In this document: positions 50,641 to 63,015 of the stretch, piece by piece | Layout of the letters: each line of letters begins with the position of its first letter | How positions within the stretch are numbered: position 1 is the first letter of the stretch | Assembly: GCA_029216955.1 (NCBI GenBank) | Contig: JANAVB010023996.1 | Span: forward strand, 18,988,742 to 19,052,741 | Origin: Iris pallida | Lineage: Eukaryota; Streptophyta; Magnoliopsida; Asparagales; Iridaceae | Length of the DNA: 64,000 bases | Reading direction: 5' to 3' | Program-made: the position numbers and the translations under genes | Notes under the pieces: generated by a model | Told to the model about the DNA's origin: nothing | The model's database searches: none | The model's input: the letters and a program-made list of their open reading frames with translations, nothing else

Positions 50641-53255
50641 ATAGTATATATAATAATACATATATATATATATATACAAATACATGTATACATATATATA
50701 TAATATATATATTAAAACAAAAGAAAAAAAATATATATATATTAAAACAAAAGAAGAAAAATAAAAGAAAAAAAGAAACAGAAAACAGAAGAGGGGGGCT
50801 CGAACCCGAGCCAAAGCGCTGGAGGGGGGGTTTAGTCGGGTCGGGCTTGCCAGGGGTCAGCCGAAGCTTGTGTTAAGGGTTAGGTTTTAGTTAGATTTAA
50901 TTAGGTTTGAATCGATTAACACAAAAAAAAATAATAAACTCGATCCTGTGTCCGGACAGTTAGGGACACAGGATTCTCGTGTCCTAGGCTAGTACGACAC
51001 GCACGAGTCGATTTCGTCGTGTCCAAATTCACCACTAGGTTCGCCAGGACGCGGCGAGTCACATATGTGAGGACGAGTCGTGTCGGGAAAGGAAATAGCA
51101 CAGTGACACGTACGTGTCCGAGTCGAGCGGGCTATTGGGGTGGCGATTGGGTGGAGGAGACGTCATGGCGGTGGCACTCGGGTGGCGCTGCACTCGTCTC
51201 GACGAGACGCGTCGACTGGTGGTGGTGGATGGGGGCGGTCGTTGATTGGGAGGTGGCGCTGGGGTGGTCGCCGGAGTTAGGATTAGGGTTTGTGGTCTCG
51301 TCGGGGAAGAAGGGGGTCGTGGTGGTCGTAGGGTTGCGTTGGGGTTAGGGTTAGGTCTGGAGAGAGAGAGGGGGTTTAAATAGGGGTTCTAGTCGGTCCT
51401 AGGTCGGTCGGGGCAGCCAAAAATGGCGAAGGAAAGGTGGGTGGTGGCCGTCGGGCATTCGGGGCAGCCGGGTCGTCGGGGGAATGGGTAGATTAGGGTT
51501 TGCAATTAGGCCCCCTAGTTTTAGGAAATTGCACGCAGTCCCCTAACAGAGTATAAATGCAAATATAATTTGTATTCCACAATCTAAAACATTTAACTAA
51601 TTGCAAAATGACTTCTCAACAATTTTAAATATTACAAACAGCTATTTAAATATTTTAATAAATTGCAAAACTACCTTAAAACATTTCAATAAATTGCAAA
51701 TTAATATTTTCGCTATTAAAACTTAATTAAAAATCATTTAATAATTCTAGAAAAATTCCTAAAAATCATAATAATTATTTTAAGGCTAAAATTGACACTA
51801 AAAATTAATTAGCACTAATTAAAATAAAATTTGAAAAATAGGGGCTTACACCCGCCGTGGCGCACTCTTGACAAGTAAACCTGACATGATATACCTTGAT
51901 ATGCTGTTGCGATGGCTAACATGACATGACAAGTATGAATTACTTGGACACCATGGACGATTGTGCTTGTACAAAAGAACCAGTCTTGTCATGCATCATG
52001 TCTAGGACAGGGACCCCTGAGTACCACGGTCAGGGGTACCTACTGAAATTGACTAAGGCTAATAACTAGAATAATCCAGTAGTCATGAAGAGATTTTCCC
52101 AGCTCCAGGCAAATCCTGTTATCTGGGCGCCCCACCTGGGATTTGTAGCCTGCCGTCGAGTAGGGCACATTTCCAGCACATAGTCATGTGGTGCACCTTT
52201 CAAACTACTTAAGGGTATATGCGTTTCTTGGACGATGTACCCACCTGAACTCAACCCCTAATTGCGTCCGGATAGCCTGGATGGTCTATAGGACTTGTTG
52301 CTGTAGAATAATCTCACTGCATCTTGCTCGTAACTAGGTCTGTGATAACCCTAGTTAGTTAAAGTATCAAGCCGTACTTATTGCTTGGCCGTGATTGTTG
52401 GATGAGGTATAATCAATCTAGTCTTGTCTTGATCTTGTACAAGATTGTTTCATGACCTAATTTTTATATTTATCTTGCCGATAAATGGTGGGAAACCAAG
52501 TTTCGTTCAGACGAAGGGTTACAACCCCGGTATTTGTTTGGTTTACGGGTTGTAACCTGGTTATCTGAATAGTCTCATGGTTATCTCATCGTATATCATC
52601 GTGAATTCTCGTATTTCTAGTTCCTATTATTTATTTTATTCTTGTGCTAATTTCTGGGTTTAGTTCTTAAGTGAAGCCTCATTTGTGGCACTTGCTGTTT
52701 CTGGGACCTAACCCGGCTGGTTTTGCATGGCCAAATTTTGGAGCAGCTCTAGAGGATCTACCGACCTTCCAGCCAGATGGTGACCACTAGAAGGAATCCT
52801 GGCAATAAGTGGGTTTATTTTGGCTCTCCCACTCTATTGTAAAAATATTCTTTTGAGGCGTTTAGCCGACGAGCACGTGTTAGCTCGATTGTACTTTATT
52901 TACTGTCCGTCTACGGGTTGTAACATGATTGAAAAATCTTAGGGTTGATCATGTATGACTGAAACTCTTGTTAGTTTTCATATTTTGTAATGACTAGCTT
53001 CATGATCATCCAAATATGTAATGTATAGGATGCCTTACTATTGTATATTTGATGCTCTAACATCTTGGGACTGTTATTACTTGCTTGAGATTTAGACACT
53101 AGGCTTGTTCATGACCTTAAGAGACTGATGGTTTGTAGTTAAACTCTCATATATCTAGACAGCCGTGACCGTATGGTGAGATGGATTCTATTTCATTATA
53201 CGTAGTTGGCTATGTATGCCCCGGCTCTCCAGTATTCTTATTTTGGGGCGTTACA

Positions 53256-54807
53256 CCTTTTGGAGAGGTACACCTCCAGGTGATGGAAGAGACCTTTCTC
53301 CTGATGGCAACGATGGTTCCTGATGACCAGAAGATTGCCTTGGTAAAGTTGAAGTAGGAGAAACCACTGTCTTCTCATTTACAACTCTGGAAGCCACTAA
53401 TTTTCTTCTGGCTTTGCGTTTGAGCAGTGGCTGGGTGAGACTTCAGCTTCAGAAGGGTCATCTTGCGAGTCTCTAGGAGCAACCCGTTCCCTGCTTGTTT
53501 TTTTATTAACTTTCATACTCTCTTTTTGGATAGGCAACAGGGTTGCTCCCTTGAAAGATGATGTTTTCCCAAGGGAAGGCTCAGCTTCCAGTGTGATACC
53601 TTGTTATCGTACCTGAGCCCTTGTCCTCGCTGCAGGTTTTTCAACAACAACAGTTTTTTTCTTCTTCGTATTCCCCTTAGCATGAGAAAGGAGTTCATCA
53701 TGAGCTGAATGAGAAGACGAAGTCTCAGTCTTTTGTTTCTTGCTCTCTTTCTTCATGGGAGATTTTTTTCTCCCGCTTCTTGAGAGGGACACACAGTACA
53801 CCTTGTACCTCATCATGGAAATCGATAAGTACAGTCTCTAGAGGAGCGTTAGCAAAAACATTCTCCTCGGCTTCTCCCAAATCCACAGAAGTCGAAACTC
53901 CTTCCTGCGATTTTCTCATGCCAACAAAACTATATGTCATAGAATAACCTTCGAAAAAGTTGTCGGCTGAGGTATAGAAATTTGTGTATGTATTTAACAT
54001 ACGCGGGTCGCCTCAAAGGTAGTGGAGGGCATGGTTAACACAGCATTAGTGCCTCTTGTACTGTAAATCTCCACCCTCAATCCCCATCAATCAAAAGTCC
54101 GGAGCCTTGAAGGCAGGTAGTTGCATTTCCGACATGCATCTGGTCATAGCTGAATGGACGAGCAAACCGTATGGACAGATATGGTTCCAAATAACACTTG
54201 TTCTTAAACCGATATACCATATGCGAAGGTCTGATCATCATCAACCAAGAGAGGCTACTGGAGGTAGACGGGAACCAACGGTCTCTAGATCCCGGAAAGG
54301 AGCTAAGAAGGTTTTGTACCCATTTGGTAGAAAAATACAGTAGAACTTCCAATTGGAGCCTCGATTCAGTGCCTTTCTATAATCAAATAGTAAGTTTGCC
54401 TTCCATGTAGACTCGACATATCTACAGATAAAGTTCCCTGCTAAAACTCTACCGGTACCAAGAGCAGGATCCATCAGAGATGGATGATGTAGCAGTAACC
54501 AGCCGAATAAATATGTGAACGACATCTCGGTATGGGCAAAATTGCTTTAAGAATCAGGGTTCTCCATCGTAGTAGTCGTGAACTCACAAAGGCCTACATT
54601 CAGTCGATTAGTCATAGCGGAGAGGATATCAATCATGTAGCCAAATACTAGACGTACTGCAGCAAACAGCACGCCTCGGTGGATGCAACCAATAGCACTG
54701 GTGTCATAGCCCGCACCCTCTTTAGGGCACGAGCACGTGGGTACGTCCAGCCTACGTCGCAGAGTCGGCGGTAGAACACTGTATAGGTCATCCAGAACAT
54801 ATAACAA
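53256..54807 (-). pseudogene. Antisense PMD ORF of Tat element Y, N-terminal half
   Basis: Minus strand in order: 54547-54807 (VLDDLYSVLPPTLRRRLDV, FAAVRLVFGYMIDILSAMTN, RLNVGLCEFTTTTMENPDS), 54241-54525 (EMSFTYLFGWLLLHHPSLMD, ICRYVESTWKANLLFDYRKA, YKTFLAPFRDLETVG), 54077-54352 (WLMMIRPSHMVYRFKNKCYL, FARPFSYDQMHVGN), 53725-54000 (acidic, DLGEAEENVFANAP) and a Lys-rich tract (53513-53816, KKESKKQKTETSSSH, KGNTKKKKTVVVEK). The Trp/Phe-rich block is typical of plant mobile domain proteins carried by Tat elements. Frameshifts join the pieces. The N-terminus is lost at the junction with sequence D. Confidence 0.6.
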
Positions 54808-56229
54808 CTATGACACAATGAATATAACTTGTCATCTCCGTACGGAGGAATATAATCATAACTCAATCACATGAATCTAAGAAAGACAAGCACGAATATG
54901 AGAGAGATAAAGATGAAATAGATAGTCTGAAATAACTACAGAGTCACACACACAAGTTCAGAATTTAAAGACATAATACAAATCCCAAATAAGTACTACA
55001 GACCCAATGTATCAAATCTGGAATACAAGTCCAGTCAAAGCCTAACTAAACTAGGTTACTTCTGGCGGTACGTCCTCTAAAAGCACCAGCTCCACAAGCA
55101 GATCATGATCAAAGTCACCCTCTATGCCAAACCCGTAGAAGGTCATGCAAACGGCATCTAAGTCCTCTAAAAAATAGTTATCCAGTCAGGATTGGAGCAA
55201 AGTACAAACACCAACAGCAGTTCCAATGAATTGACAAATATTATAAGAAATAGTTATAATAGAATACAAGATAGAATATCAAGATAGGAAGTAAAAAAGT
55301 GCAAGATAAACTGAATATCAAGTCATGGTGTGAGATATAAGGTAAACCTGGAATATAAAGCAGTATATGTAATCTGATGTACAATATAAATATAAACGGT
55401 GCCTTGAGATATTAGAGCGTTCTGTGATCGGCTTAGGTCCAGATCAGGTTGTTCTATTTGACAGGCTATGCACAAGTACGAGTATAGAGGACCAGGTCGG
55501 CCAAAATGGAAAGCTATGCACAAGTAGTATCAGGTCAGGCTACACCCTACGTGTGGCGAGGGTGAACATATGCACAAGTAGTAAATAGGAGCAGTATTGA
55601 TCACATAACCTCTAATAACTCCCCAATCCCCTAAATAGTATAATGGATCCAACTATGACACGTCATGACATAGGATTCAAAGGGCAGGGGGCCAGCCTAC
55701 TCCAAAATTGATATTTATACAAATACAAGAAACATGATTGAACGATGTACCAATATACCAGGTAAACCGGGAATAACATCTCATGAAGGGATCCAATGTA
55801 TACTAGTCCATGTATTCTCGTGTCAACAATCAAGTAAAATACTGCAACTGAACAAATATAGGAAATATCAAAGCAATAAAAACTGTCAAAAAATGTACTC
55901 GCCTACGGTCTTGAGCAGTCAATATGAATCGAGGCTCAAAGTGGAGTTATAGGCTTATAGATGAGATATACATGTGCTAAATGGGGTTTAACAGCATTAG
56001 ACATAGTTTTCTAGTGTGTGATATGCAATCTAGGTCAAATGTTAACTCATAGTTGACTTTTGGTCAACTGGTCAACCCTGGTTAAACCCTAGTAAAATCT
56101 AGATCAAATGTTGACTCGTAGTTGACTTTCAATCCAAATAGTCAACCCTGGTCAACCATGGCATTCTAGGTCATGTTAACCTATATCAAGTCATTACCTA
56201 CCTATACCTATACATCTTATAGCCCATTA

Positions 56230-56241
56230 TTATATATATAT

Positions 56242-56334
<93 letters not shown>
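56230..56334. repeat. TA dinucleotide array
   Basis: About 105 bp of TA with a single AA interruption, within sequence D. Confidence 0.95.
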
Positions 56335-56336
<2 letters not shown>

Positions 56337-57179
56337 CCTTATCTATCCTAGGTAACACTAACCTAGACTTTTAGGAAACCATATATTTAGACTAAAAAGA
56401 AATACCATATTACCTTAAACTAATATGAAATCTCTATACTTAGGCTAAAAGGCAAATCTCATACCTAAATCACTTAGAAAGGACTTTTCCTAAATCCTAA
56501 TTGATAGATAGAGTACCCATCTAGATAGGCAAATACCTATACTAATTAATCATACATATGAATATATCAAAAATACCCTTTAAAACCCAACCAAGTGCCA
56601 GGCCTAAAGCCCTACTTCCCACAAGGGGAGGATCCCTTGCTGCCTAGTACAGCAGGGTACCTGCCTGCATCTGCATAGCTGCTCATGCAAGACAACCAGC
56701 ATTGCTTGTTGCTGCTAGTGCTTAACTGCTACTGCAAAACATGCAACTGCTGCATTGCTCTGTATATGCTGCTGCTGCTACATAGCAAGGCAGTGCAAAT
56801 GCCAATACTACTGCAATACCAAACCAACACTAACTAAATATCTGATACTCTCTTGAACTAACCCAAACACACCAACTCACATCACTAACTGGAACCTAGA
56901 TATCCTATTCACTCTAAAACCTATAGGTATCCTACCAAAATACTAACTTAGAGATGTACTAGGATACTAACATCGCTAACTGTGATAATGCTAACATGAA
57001 ACTAACATTCCTCTGATATGTGATACTAATACTAGGATATTCATGATACTAGAAAATTTCTAAAAACAGACACACACATAAACTCTAACAGATCTTATAC
57101 ATTCTAACATTCTATTGTTCAACATATCATACTACTAACCAAACTAACTCACTAGTGACTGATACCATTCTCAATCTCT

Positions 57180-58720
57180 GATACCCAAGGCCAATGGCCT
57201 ATAGCCTAAGGCTCAAGTGGCCAACTGCCACTACTAAAAAGAATTGCTCTGTGGACAGAGCCAGGTCGAGCCATCTGCTGCTGCTCCAACATTCCAACTC
57301 CTCACAATCTCTAACACTCAAGCCTAACAAAGACTAACAATATACATATCCTATATCAACTCATATCCTATGATACTAACAAATGACTGACACTAACATC
57401 TAATAGCATATCTGAACTAACCCTCATCCTCTCACCACTGACACACTCTTAACATCCTAACACTAACATGCATATCCTCTTACAAATCTGAAACTAATAT
57501 CTAACCAAGACACTAACTTTAACACTTACTGATACATACACTAACATATGACTTTAATACATCTGAGACTAATCTAACGATACAACATGATATCCTAAAC
57601 TCACTAACACTACTTATATCCTAATCTAGGATACTCAACTGAACTAACACTCTAAGCTACCATAAATCTAACATTTCTAACGCAAATATCTCATTTAAGT
57701 ATTAACCCCAAACAAGGATACTAACTGTTACTAAGCTAATACTAAATGCTCACTGAACTCCCATTCTCTTTACTTAACAAAACTAATGGCCAAACTCCTA
57801 AACCCAAGTGGCCAAATGCCACTGCTGTATTGCTTGCTTGGCCATCCCCTGCTGCTCTGTAACAGAGCCAACTCGAGCCCTCTCTCCCTCTGAAAATTGA
57901 CTTGATGGCCAAGGGCCAATGCCATAGCCAATGGCCAAATGAGCAGGGCCATACTGCTGCTGCTGCATGCTCTACTAATGCTGCTACTACTGCAATGCTA
58001 GATGCAGATGCTTGATGTACTGTAGTCAAGCCACAGCAAGCCAAGCCAACCAGGATACAACAAATACAACTTCCTAACCCCTCTAACATGAACTAATATA
58101 TGACTTAGATATTCTAACACACATATGTATCTAATATTAACCCTCTACTACACTCTAGGGTGCCTATAGGTTACACATCACTAACTCACTCAAAACCACA
58201 CAAAACCTGAAACTAACATACACTAATATCTAACTTAGACATTAACATCCTAATCTCACAAAGAAATTGCCAAAGGATCATCTGACCAACTGCTAACAGC
58301 AGGGAAACAGAGCCAAGTGGCCATGCCACTGTCTGTCCCGACCCCCATCTTCCCACTGTACACTCTCATAGCCTATACTAACATATCTGATACTACATCT
58401 CCATATTAGGATACTAGGATATCCTAACTGATCTAAATATCCTAATCTATCTAACACCCAACTCACTGCACTCACTGTTCTGACACATAAATTTCTTGAC
58501 ACCAAAATAACCCACTTGATACTAACACCGACATCTCACTCTAATACATTTGAGACTCACCTATGATACGTTATGATATCCTAAACTCATTACTAGGGTA
58601 CCATATACACACCTCTGAATACCTCAAGGCCAAAACCAAAACTCGACCACAAAGCTAATACCAATGGCCAAACTCATATGGCCAAGTGCCACACTGCACT
58701 GTATAGTGCAGGCCCAGCCT
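57180..58720. repeat. Long-period degenerate repeat in sequence D
   Basis: A module of GGCCAA(T/A)GGCC..., CAAGTGGCCAA(C/A)TGCCAC and CAGAGCCA(A/G)(C/G)TCGAGCC occurs at about 57186-57275 and 57785-57870. Partial copies are at 58308-58340 and 58665-58700. Between modules lies a low-complexity ACTAAC/CTAACA-rich sequence. Spacing about 600, 520 and 360 bp. Confidence 0.7.
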
Positions 58721-58787
58721 GGGTTCCCCCGTTGCTGCCAACTACTCTATGGTAGAGTTGAACCCGAGACCCCCTTCTCTTAAATCA

Positions 58788-58826
<39 letters not shown>

Positions 58827-58880
58827 TATAATATATATGTATATAATATATAGAGTAGTACACACACACACACACACACA
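58788..58880. repeat. CA dinucleotide arrays
   Basis: (CA)n at 58788-58826 and 58859-58880, separated by TA-rich sequence, at the end of sequence D. Confidence 0.95.
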
Positions 58881-59029
58881 TATATATAGAAAATCACTAG
58901 AAAAATAATTATGATGCCTAACAAATGAACAATCTACCAATCTATGCAATCAAAACTGAAAGCAAAGTTCCAAATAGCCTATTAGACATTTCAATAAACA
59001 TTTGGGGGGCTATCCTCAGATTTCTTTAA

Positions 59030-59450
59030 TGATGGCACAAAACCCATCTGAAATACACTAAAAAGAGGGTTAGAGCCTTGCTCACCACTTCATGGGTATC
59101 CCTGACCAATGGGGAAAATATCTTTTAATGATGGCTAAAAAACCGTCATTAATTAAGAACCATGACGCTTTTTTTCTTAATCCAAGCGTTATGAAATCGG
59201 ATGTTATAAATGTTTTTCAAAGCGTTATAGATAATTCTTCCAAAATGTCATTAATAGGTTGAATTTCTGCTACGTTTTATTTTCAAAGCGTTATGGATAG
59301 TTATGTAAAACCGTTACGAATAGTTAATATGGTTTAGAAGTCAGGACATTTTGAAAGCATTATGAATGGTCATTGTATCACATTTATAACGCTCCATATT
59401 GCATGTTATACTTTCCAAACACTGCTCAATTCAATTAAAAAACGACTACT
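59030..59450. mobile_element. Possible subterminal repeat region of a CACTA-like DNA transposon
   Basis: Short AAGCGTTATGAAT-like motifs recur in both orientations: 59185, 59198 (GATGTTATAAATG), 59219, 59286, 59307 (ACCGTTACGAATAG), 59350 (AGCATTATGAATGG), inverted TTTATAACGCTCC at 59384. An inverted pair TAATGATGGC/ACCGTCATTA lies at 59135-59152. Dense short repeats of this kind are typical next to the ends of CACTA (En/Spm-type) elements. No CACTA terminus with a matching partner or target duplication was found, so this is tentative. Confidence 0.4.
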
Positions 59451-60480
59451 TTGAACCATATTCACAACAAAATATTGAAATATAATATAAAGTACCATTA
59501 ATCTCCATTTTATTGTCTCAAAATAGGGTACATCAACATCTCATAGATATAGAGTACTTTATCTAGCTACATTCCATTGTCTCAAAATAGAGTACTTTAG
59601 CTATCATTCTATATTTCACAGGCCATATACATCTTCTCAAAATATATAGAGTATCCAATATAGAGTACACTTTAGCTACATCAAAACTATCCACATGAAA
59701 GCATCCCATACTTTAGCTTTAACTTAGTCACATGAAGACCTGTGTCCACAGCACATGTACCCTGCAATAGATAAAACAAGGTTTAATAAATGTGATATAA
59801 TGATGTATATATATGTAACTATCGGATCTTGAATGATGTATAAGTTCTGATTAAAAACACACATTAAGATCATAATTCAACATATGTTGTGGGAAACTGT
59901 TGTGTGGAGTTTCTATCAGATTCATCTATGTGTATATATATGTAACTATCGGAAAGAACTATACTAGTGAGCAAAGGTTAATTAAGGACCTAATTAGTAA
60001 GAGAGTATGAACAAGAAAGATATCATAAGCTGAAAATCCTGTACTCTTTGTGTTGCATCATTGTCCTCTTTTTTTTTGTCATATGTTTGAACTAAATGAC
60101 ATCGAAAGATATCATAAGCGATCCTTGTTGGCTTGCCTGCATTGGAGTTGAACCAAAAACTTCAATTTTCACTAAGGTACCATTCCTCTGAAAATAAGCC
60201 TTTGTATCAGAGTTCAGTATCTGTTAGCACATTGTTACGAACAGATACATACATCACTATGTAGAAAGATATCTGTCTTAGCCATGAATTCCTCGCACTT
60301 ATTCACATGATATAGGCTACAAGAGACAGAATCGTAGAGCACAGGTGCTATTTAAATCAATGGATTCTGATGCTCATAATGGCCCAATTATCAACAATAA
60401 AATAATTTTGTCTCTCCTTTTGCAGCAGATGGAAATCTAAAAATATATAGAATATAAAACACTCATATCGATCGAGAGTG
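59451..60480. other. AT-rich flank downstream of Di19 exons
   Basis: No repeat family recognised. On the minus strand this is downstream of the zinc-finger exons, so it may hold 3' UTR or the missing C-terminal exons. One candidate stretch, TTTTCAG followed by an open RNGTLVKIEVFGSTPMQ (about 60135-60190, minus), is too short to call. Confidence 0.4.
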
Positions 60481-60533
60481 CTTACAGAATCCTTGAGAAC
60501 GTTTCTCTGTTCTCCTTAAGAGTCCACTGGTCC

Positions 60534-60554
60534 TCATTGTCGAGGTTTTCTCCA
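60534..60554 (-). CDS. Di19-like gene, third exon and early stop
   Basis: After a TTCTTCTGCAG acceptor (60555 onward) the phase-0 continuation of the second zinc-finger exon reads WRKPRQ and then TGA at 60534-60536. WRKPRQ resembles the basic (R)RKPSR-type segment that follows the second finger in Di19 proteins, which supports the frame. The stop would remove the whole C-terminal Di19 domain. Alternative splice sites giving a longer protein are possible: another frame of this exon stays open through 60490. Confidence 0.45.
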   Translation of the reverse strand, partial: WRKPRQ

Positions 60555-60650
60555 CTGCAGAAGAAGAAAGACTTTTGAGAATTCAGTTCATGGCATGTAA
60601 AGTTTTTTCCTCTTGAACATTTTACCTATTCTCTGTGCCTACATCAATAC

Positions 60651-60728
60651 CTTCAACATGTACGAATGCTGCACTATAAAATGAGCAGTCATATCTTTTC
60701 TAAGATCGGCTGCACACACGGGGCATAC
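60651..60728 (-). CDS. Di19-like gene, exon with second zinc finger
   Basis: A 78-bp minus-strand exon of 26 codons between acceptor GATCAG (60729-60734) and donor GTATTG. It encodes VCPVCAADLRKDMTAHF, then IVQHSYMLK: the CPVC...H...QH finger of drought-induced 19 (Di19) proteins. Joining it to the exon at 61643-61755 keeps the frame (..DTKNA|VCPVC..), exactly as in the family. Di19 proteins are small nuclear Cys2/His2-type zinc-finger regulators linked to stress responses in plants. Which Di19 paralogue this is cannot be said from this piece. Confidence 0.88.
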
Positions 60729-61642
60729 CTGATCGGAACAAAACAAGAGAGACACTAATGAAATTCTAGATAACCCCAATAAAAGTAATGCACCTTTACT
60801 ACAGAAGAAAAAAAAGAATCAATCGAGCACAATAGTTCAATTCCTTTACGTTTCTCCTATGCTTTATTCATCAATGTCTCTAGCAATGTCATAAAACTCA
60901 CTTTTCTTTATGCGTATCCATATACTTTCTCCTTCTAAATTCATCTCAAGGTACCTCCAAAATGGTTGAGGACATAACAAAATTATGGAAGTGTAAGAAA
61001 GATCAGTACGCAACTGTCACAAGTTTCAGCACAAAAATCCCATACATCAATTATTGCCGTCCAACATAAAACCACTTGTACTTTCTGAAAGAGAAATTAG
61101 AAGGAGTGTCTCTTGAGTATTTCAATCGAGTTACTAATGCTTATATGATTTTTCAAGCTAAGATACTTTGCACTTAAGAAAGATATGTATATTAGCCACT
61201 GGAGCAAAGAGGTTCGTAGATAACAAGGAAGAACTCTATTTGCCTAGTGGTAATGGTGCAATTCATTTCCCACAAAGAGCAAATATTTGAAGCACACGTC
61301 TACTTGCATGATAATATTGTTTAGTAAAAATTCTGATTTATCATAATAAAGCAATTAAGAGGAGAATAGCCATCACAATGATACCTGTGATGTGCTAAGA
61401 AGTTGGTTCTGTTTCCAAACAATGGCATATAAAACTTGAATGATGAGGACAACTTAGAAAGCTCTCAAGACCACATTAGTTGCTATCTTTTTCTACCACA
61501 AAAGAGTCAACTGGCAATGGATATTTATTTATGCAACGGACGATTGCTAAAAATGTTATATTTCACCTTTCTAGCTAAAAAAATCTACAGAATCAACTAC
61601 AAAATAACAGCCTGACAAGGATGAGTAGAAAATTTCCTATAC

Positions 61643-61755
61643 CGCATTTTTGGTATCAAAGCAATGCTCTTCCTGTAAGTGAGTACAGAGGACAGGAAGC
61701 TCAACTTCAACATAACAAAATGGACAAGGGAAGTACTCCCACATACCGTCTCCTC
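61643..61755 (-). CDS. Di19-like gene, exon with first zinc finger
   Basis: A 113-bp minus-strand exon with acceptor TTTCAG (61756-61761) and donor GTATAG (61637-61642). It encodes GDGMWEYFPCPFCYVEVE, then LPVLCTHLQEEHCFDTKNA. The FPCPFCY...LC.HL.EEHCFD pattern is the diagnostic first finger of Di19. The exon starts in phase 1 (two bases before the GDG codons), so it needs an upstream exon, which should lie towards 64000 or outside. No stops or frameshifts here, and the two finger exons are split by a 0.9-kb intron. The conserved residues argue for a gene that is, or recently was, under selection. Confidence 0.9.
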
Positions 61756-61761
61756 CTGAAA

Positions 61762-63015
61762 CATCCAAAGCCAATCCATTGTGGTTAGATATCATCAGGT
61801 GTCATGTAGAACAAAATCCACTATATTTGGTACTTTTTGTAGCATCACGAACATTTAATAGCTGAAATTTTACTATATTTCGATTATCACCCTTGAACAT
61901 ATGATTTATTCTTTTTTGAACTAAATTTGTACAATATAGAAATAGTACTTGTGTCAAAGAAAAAAATAAGGTCAACGAGTTGTACTTGATGAACTAAGCC
62001 TCCGTATTTGAATATTTTAAAAGACCTTAGTATTTAAGTATACTTTTGAGATTTACAAGTGCCAGGAGATTAATGTCTTCTTTTGTGAAACCATTTTTCA
62101 GTTTTTTGTACAAGTTGACCAAAATGTGAAGCTATATACTTAGTAATACAATTGATACATACATCTAGAGGAAACAAACGACCTAACTAACATTTTCTCA
62201 TTGACTTAATGATATATGACTGAACTAATATGATCTCATTCAGGCATGAATAAGTATTTCAACAAACTGGAATCAGAAACTTATAATCAAGATGACAAAA
62301 TCTATATATAATCTATGATAGTCCAAGATTACTGATTATATGTGGACATCAAAATAGGGACCGATTTGCAGTTGTTGGCACAAACATAGGAACATGTGTA
62401 TGCTTGCATGCCATCACTTTATGCAGGAAAACCTGCAATATATCAGATTGATCTATGGAAACAAAAAATTATATAAAATAAACCTCTTTCAGTGCATCTT
62501 CCAAAAGCGTATGGGAAAGCTGCCGTCCTCTATAGCAGCTACTAGTTGGTGCATATTTGCGATCGAATTATTTACAATTCCGATTAAGAAGCTCATAAAA
62601 TCTAATTGTTTGGCCTTCAACCTGAAAAGAGAGATTTCATTAATTTGTTTATGACCATGCAGCAGGAAATAAGTCTATGATCAAAATGTAAATGCAGATC
62701 CTGAAAAAAAATTCTCAGCTATTTTTCGTGATAGAATGCTAAATAAGAATTAGTTTAACTGAAGATTCTGAGTATTAACGAAGCACTTTTCATAGTCATT
62801 TGCCACATTTGACAGAGAGCAATTTAACACCAAAGAACAAGTAGTATTTGGAAAATAGCATGGTATTACTATTTATATATAATAAAATTAAGCTAGGGGA
62901 AAGGGATCTCAGATACATAGCAATCACCAACAAAGGAAGAAAATATGATCGCTATGCCACAATTCTCATCTCAACAATCACTAGTAGGAAGATAGATAGG
63001 TTAGACTAATGTTAC
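61762..63015. other. Probable intron or upstream sequence of the Di19-like gene
   Basis: AT-rich, no repeat family recognised. The minus strand at about 62505-62590 is open (RKYAPTSSCYRGRQLSHTLL) and ends in a GAG|GTTTAT donor-like site. Its phase does not fit the next exon and it lacks a clear acceptor, so it is not called. Confidence 0.35.

Larger units (their letters stand above)
54830..59015. mobile_element. LTR-like sequence D, related to family C
   Basis: It has the same internal order as LTR C. First comes GAATACAAGTCCAGTC near 55023 (C: GATACATGTCCAGTTAC), then TTATCCAGTCAGGATTGGAGCAAAGTAC near 55179 (C: TTATCCTGTCAGGACGGGAGCAAGTAC). A TA array at 56230-56334, a T-arm-like motif GTTGAACCCGAGACCCCC (58757) and an end resembling GGGGGGCT (59005) follow. 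The outer ends and target duplication are not clear, so the limits are approximate. No coding frames. It removes the start of the PMD ORF of element Y on its left. Confidence 0.5.

Noticed and set aside
50790..50825. tRNA T-arm-like motif GGCTCGAACCCGAGCC, possible tRNA gene
   Set aside because: No acceptor, D or anticodon arms around it. A similar motif occurs at 58757 in the related LTR-like sequence, so it is an LTR-internal motif.
58895..58915. CACTAGAAAAATAAT as a CACTA transposon terminus
   Set aside because: No matching TTTTCTAGTG end to the right with a target duplication. The only such word lies to the left at about 56007, inside the same LTR-like sequence, in an arrangement that does not fit.
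62394..62654. Plus-strand ORF of 86 codons near the Di19 exons
   Set aside because: No recognisable domain, weak start context, AT-rich. The minus strand of the same stretch is equally open.
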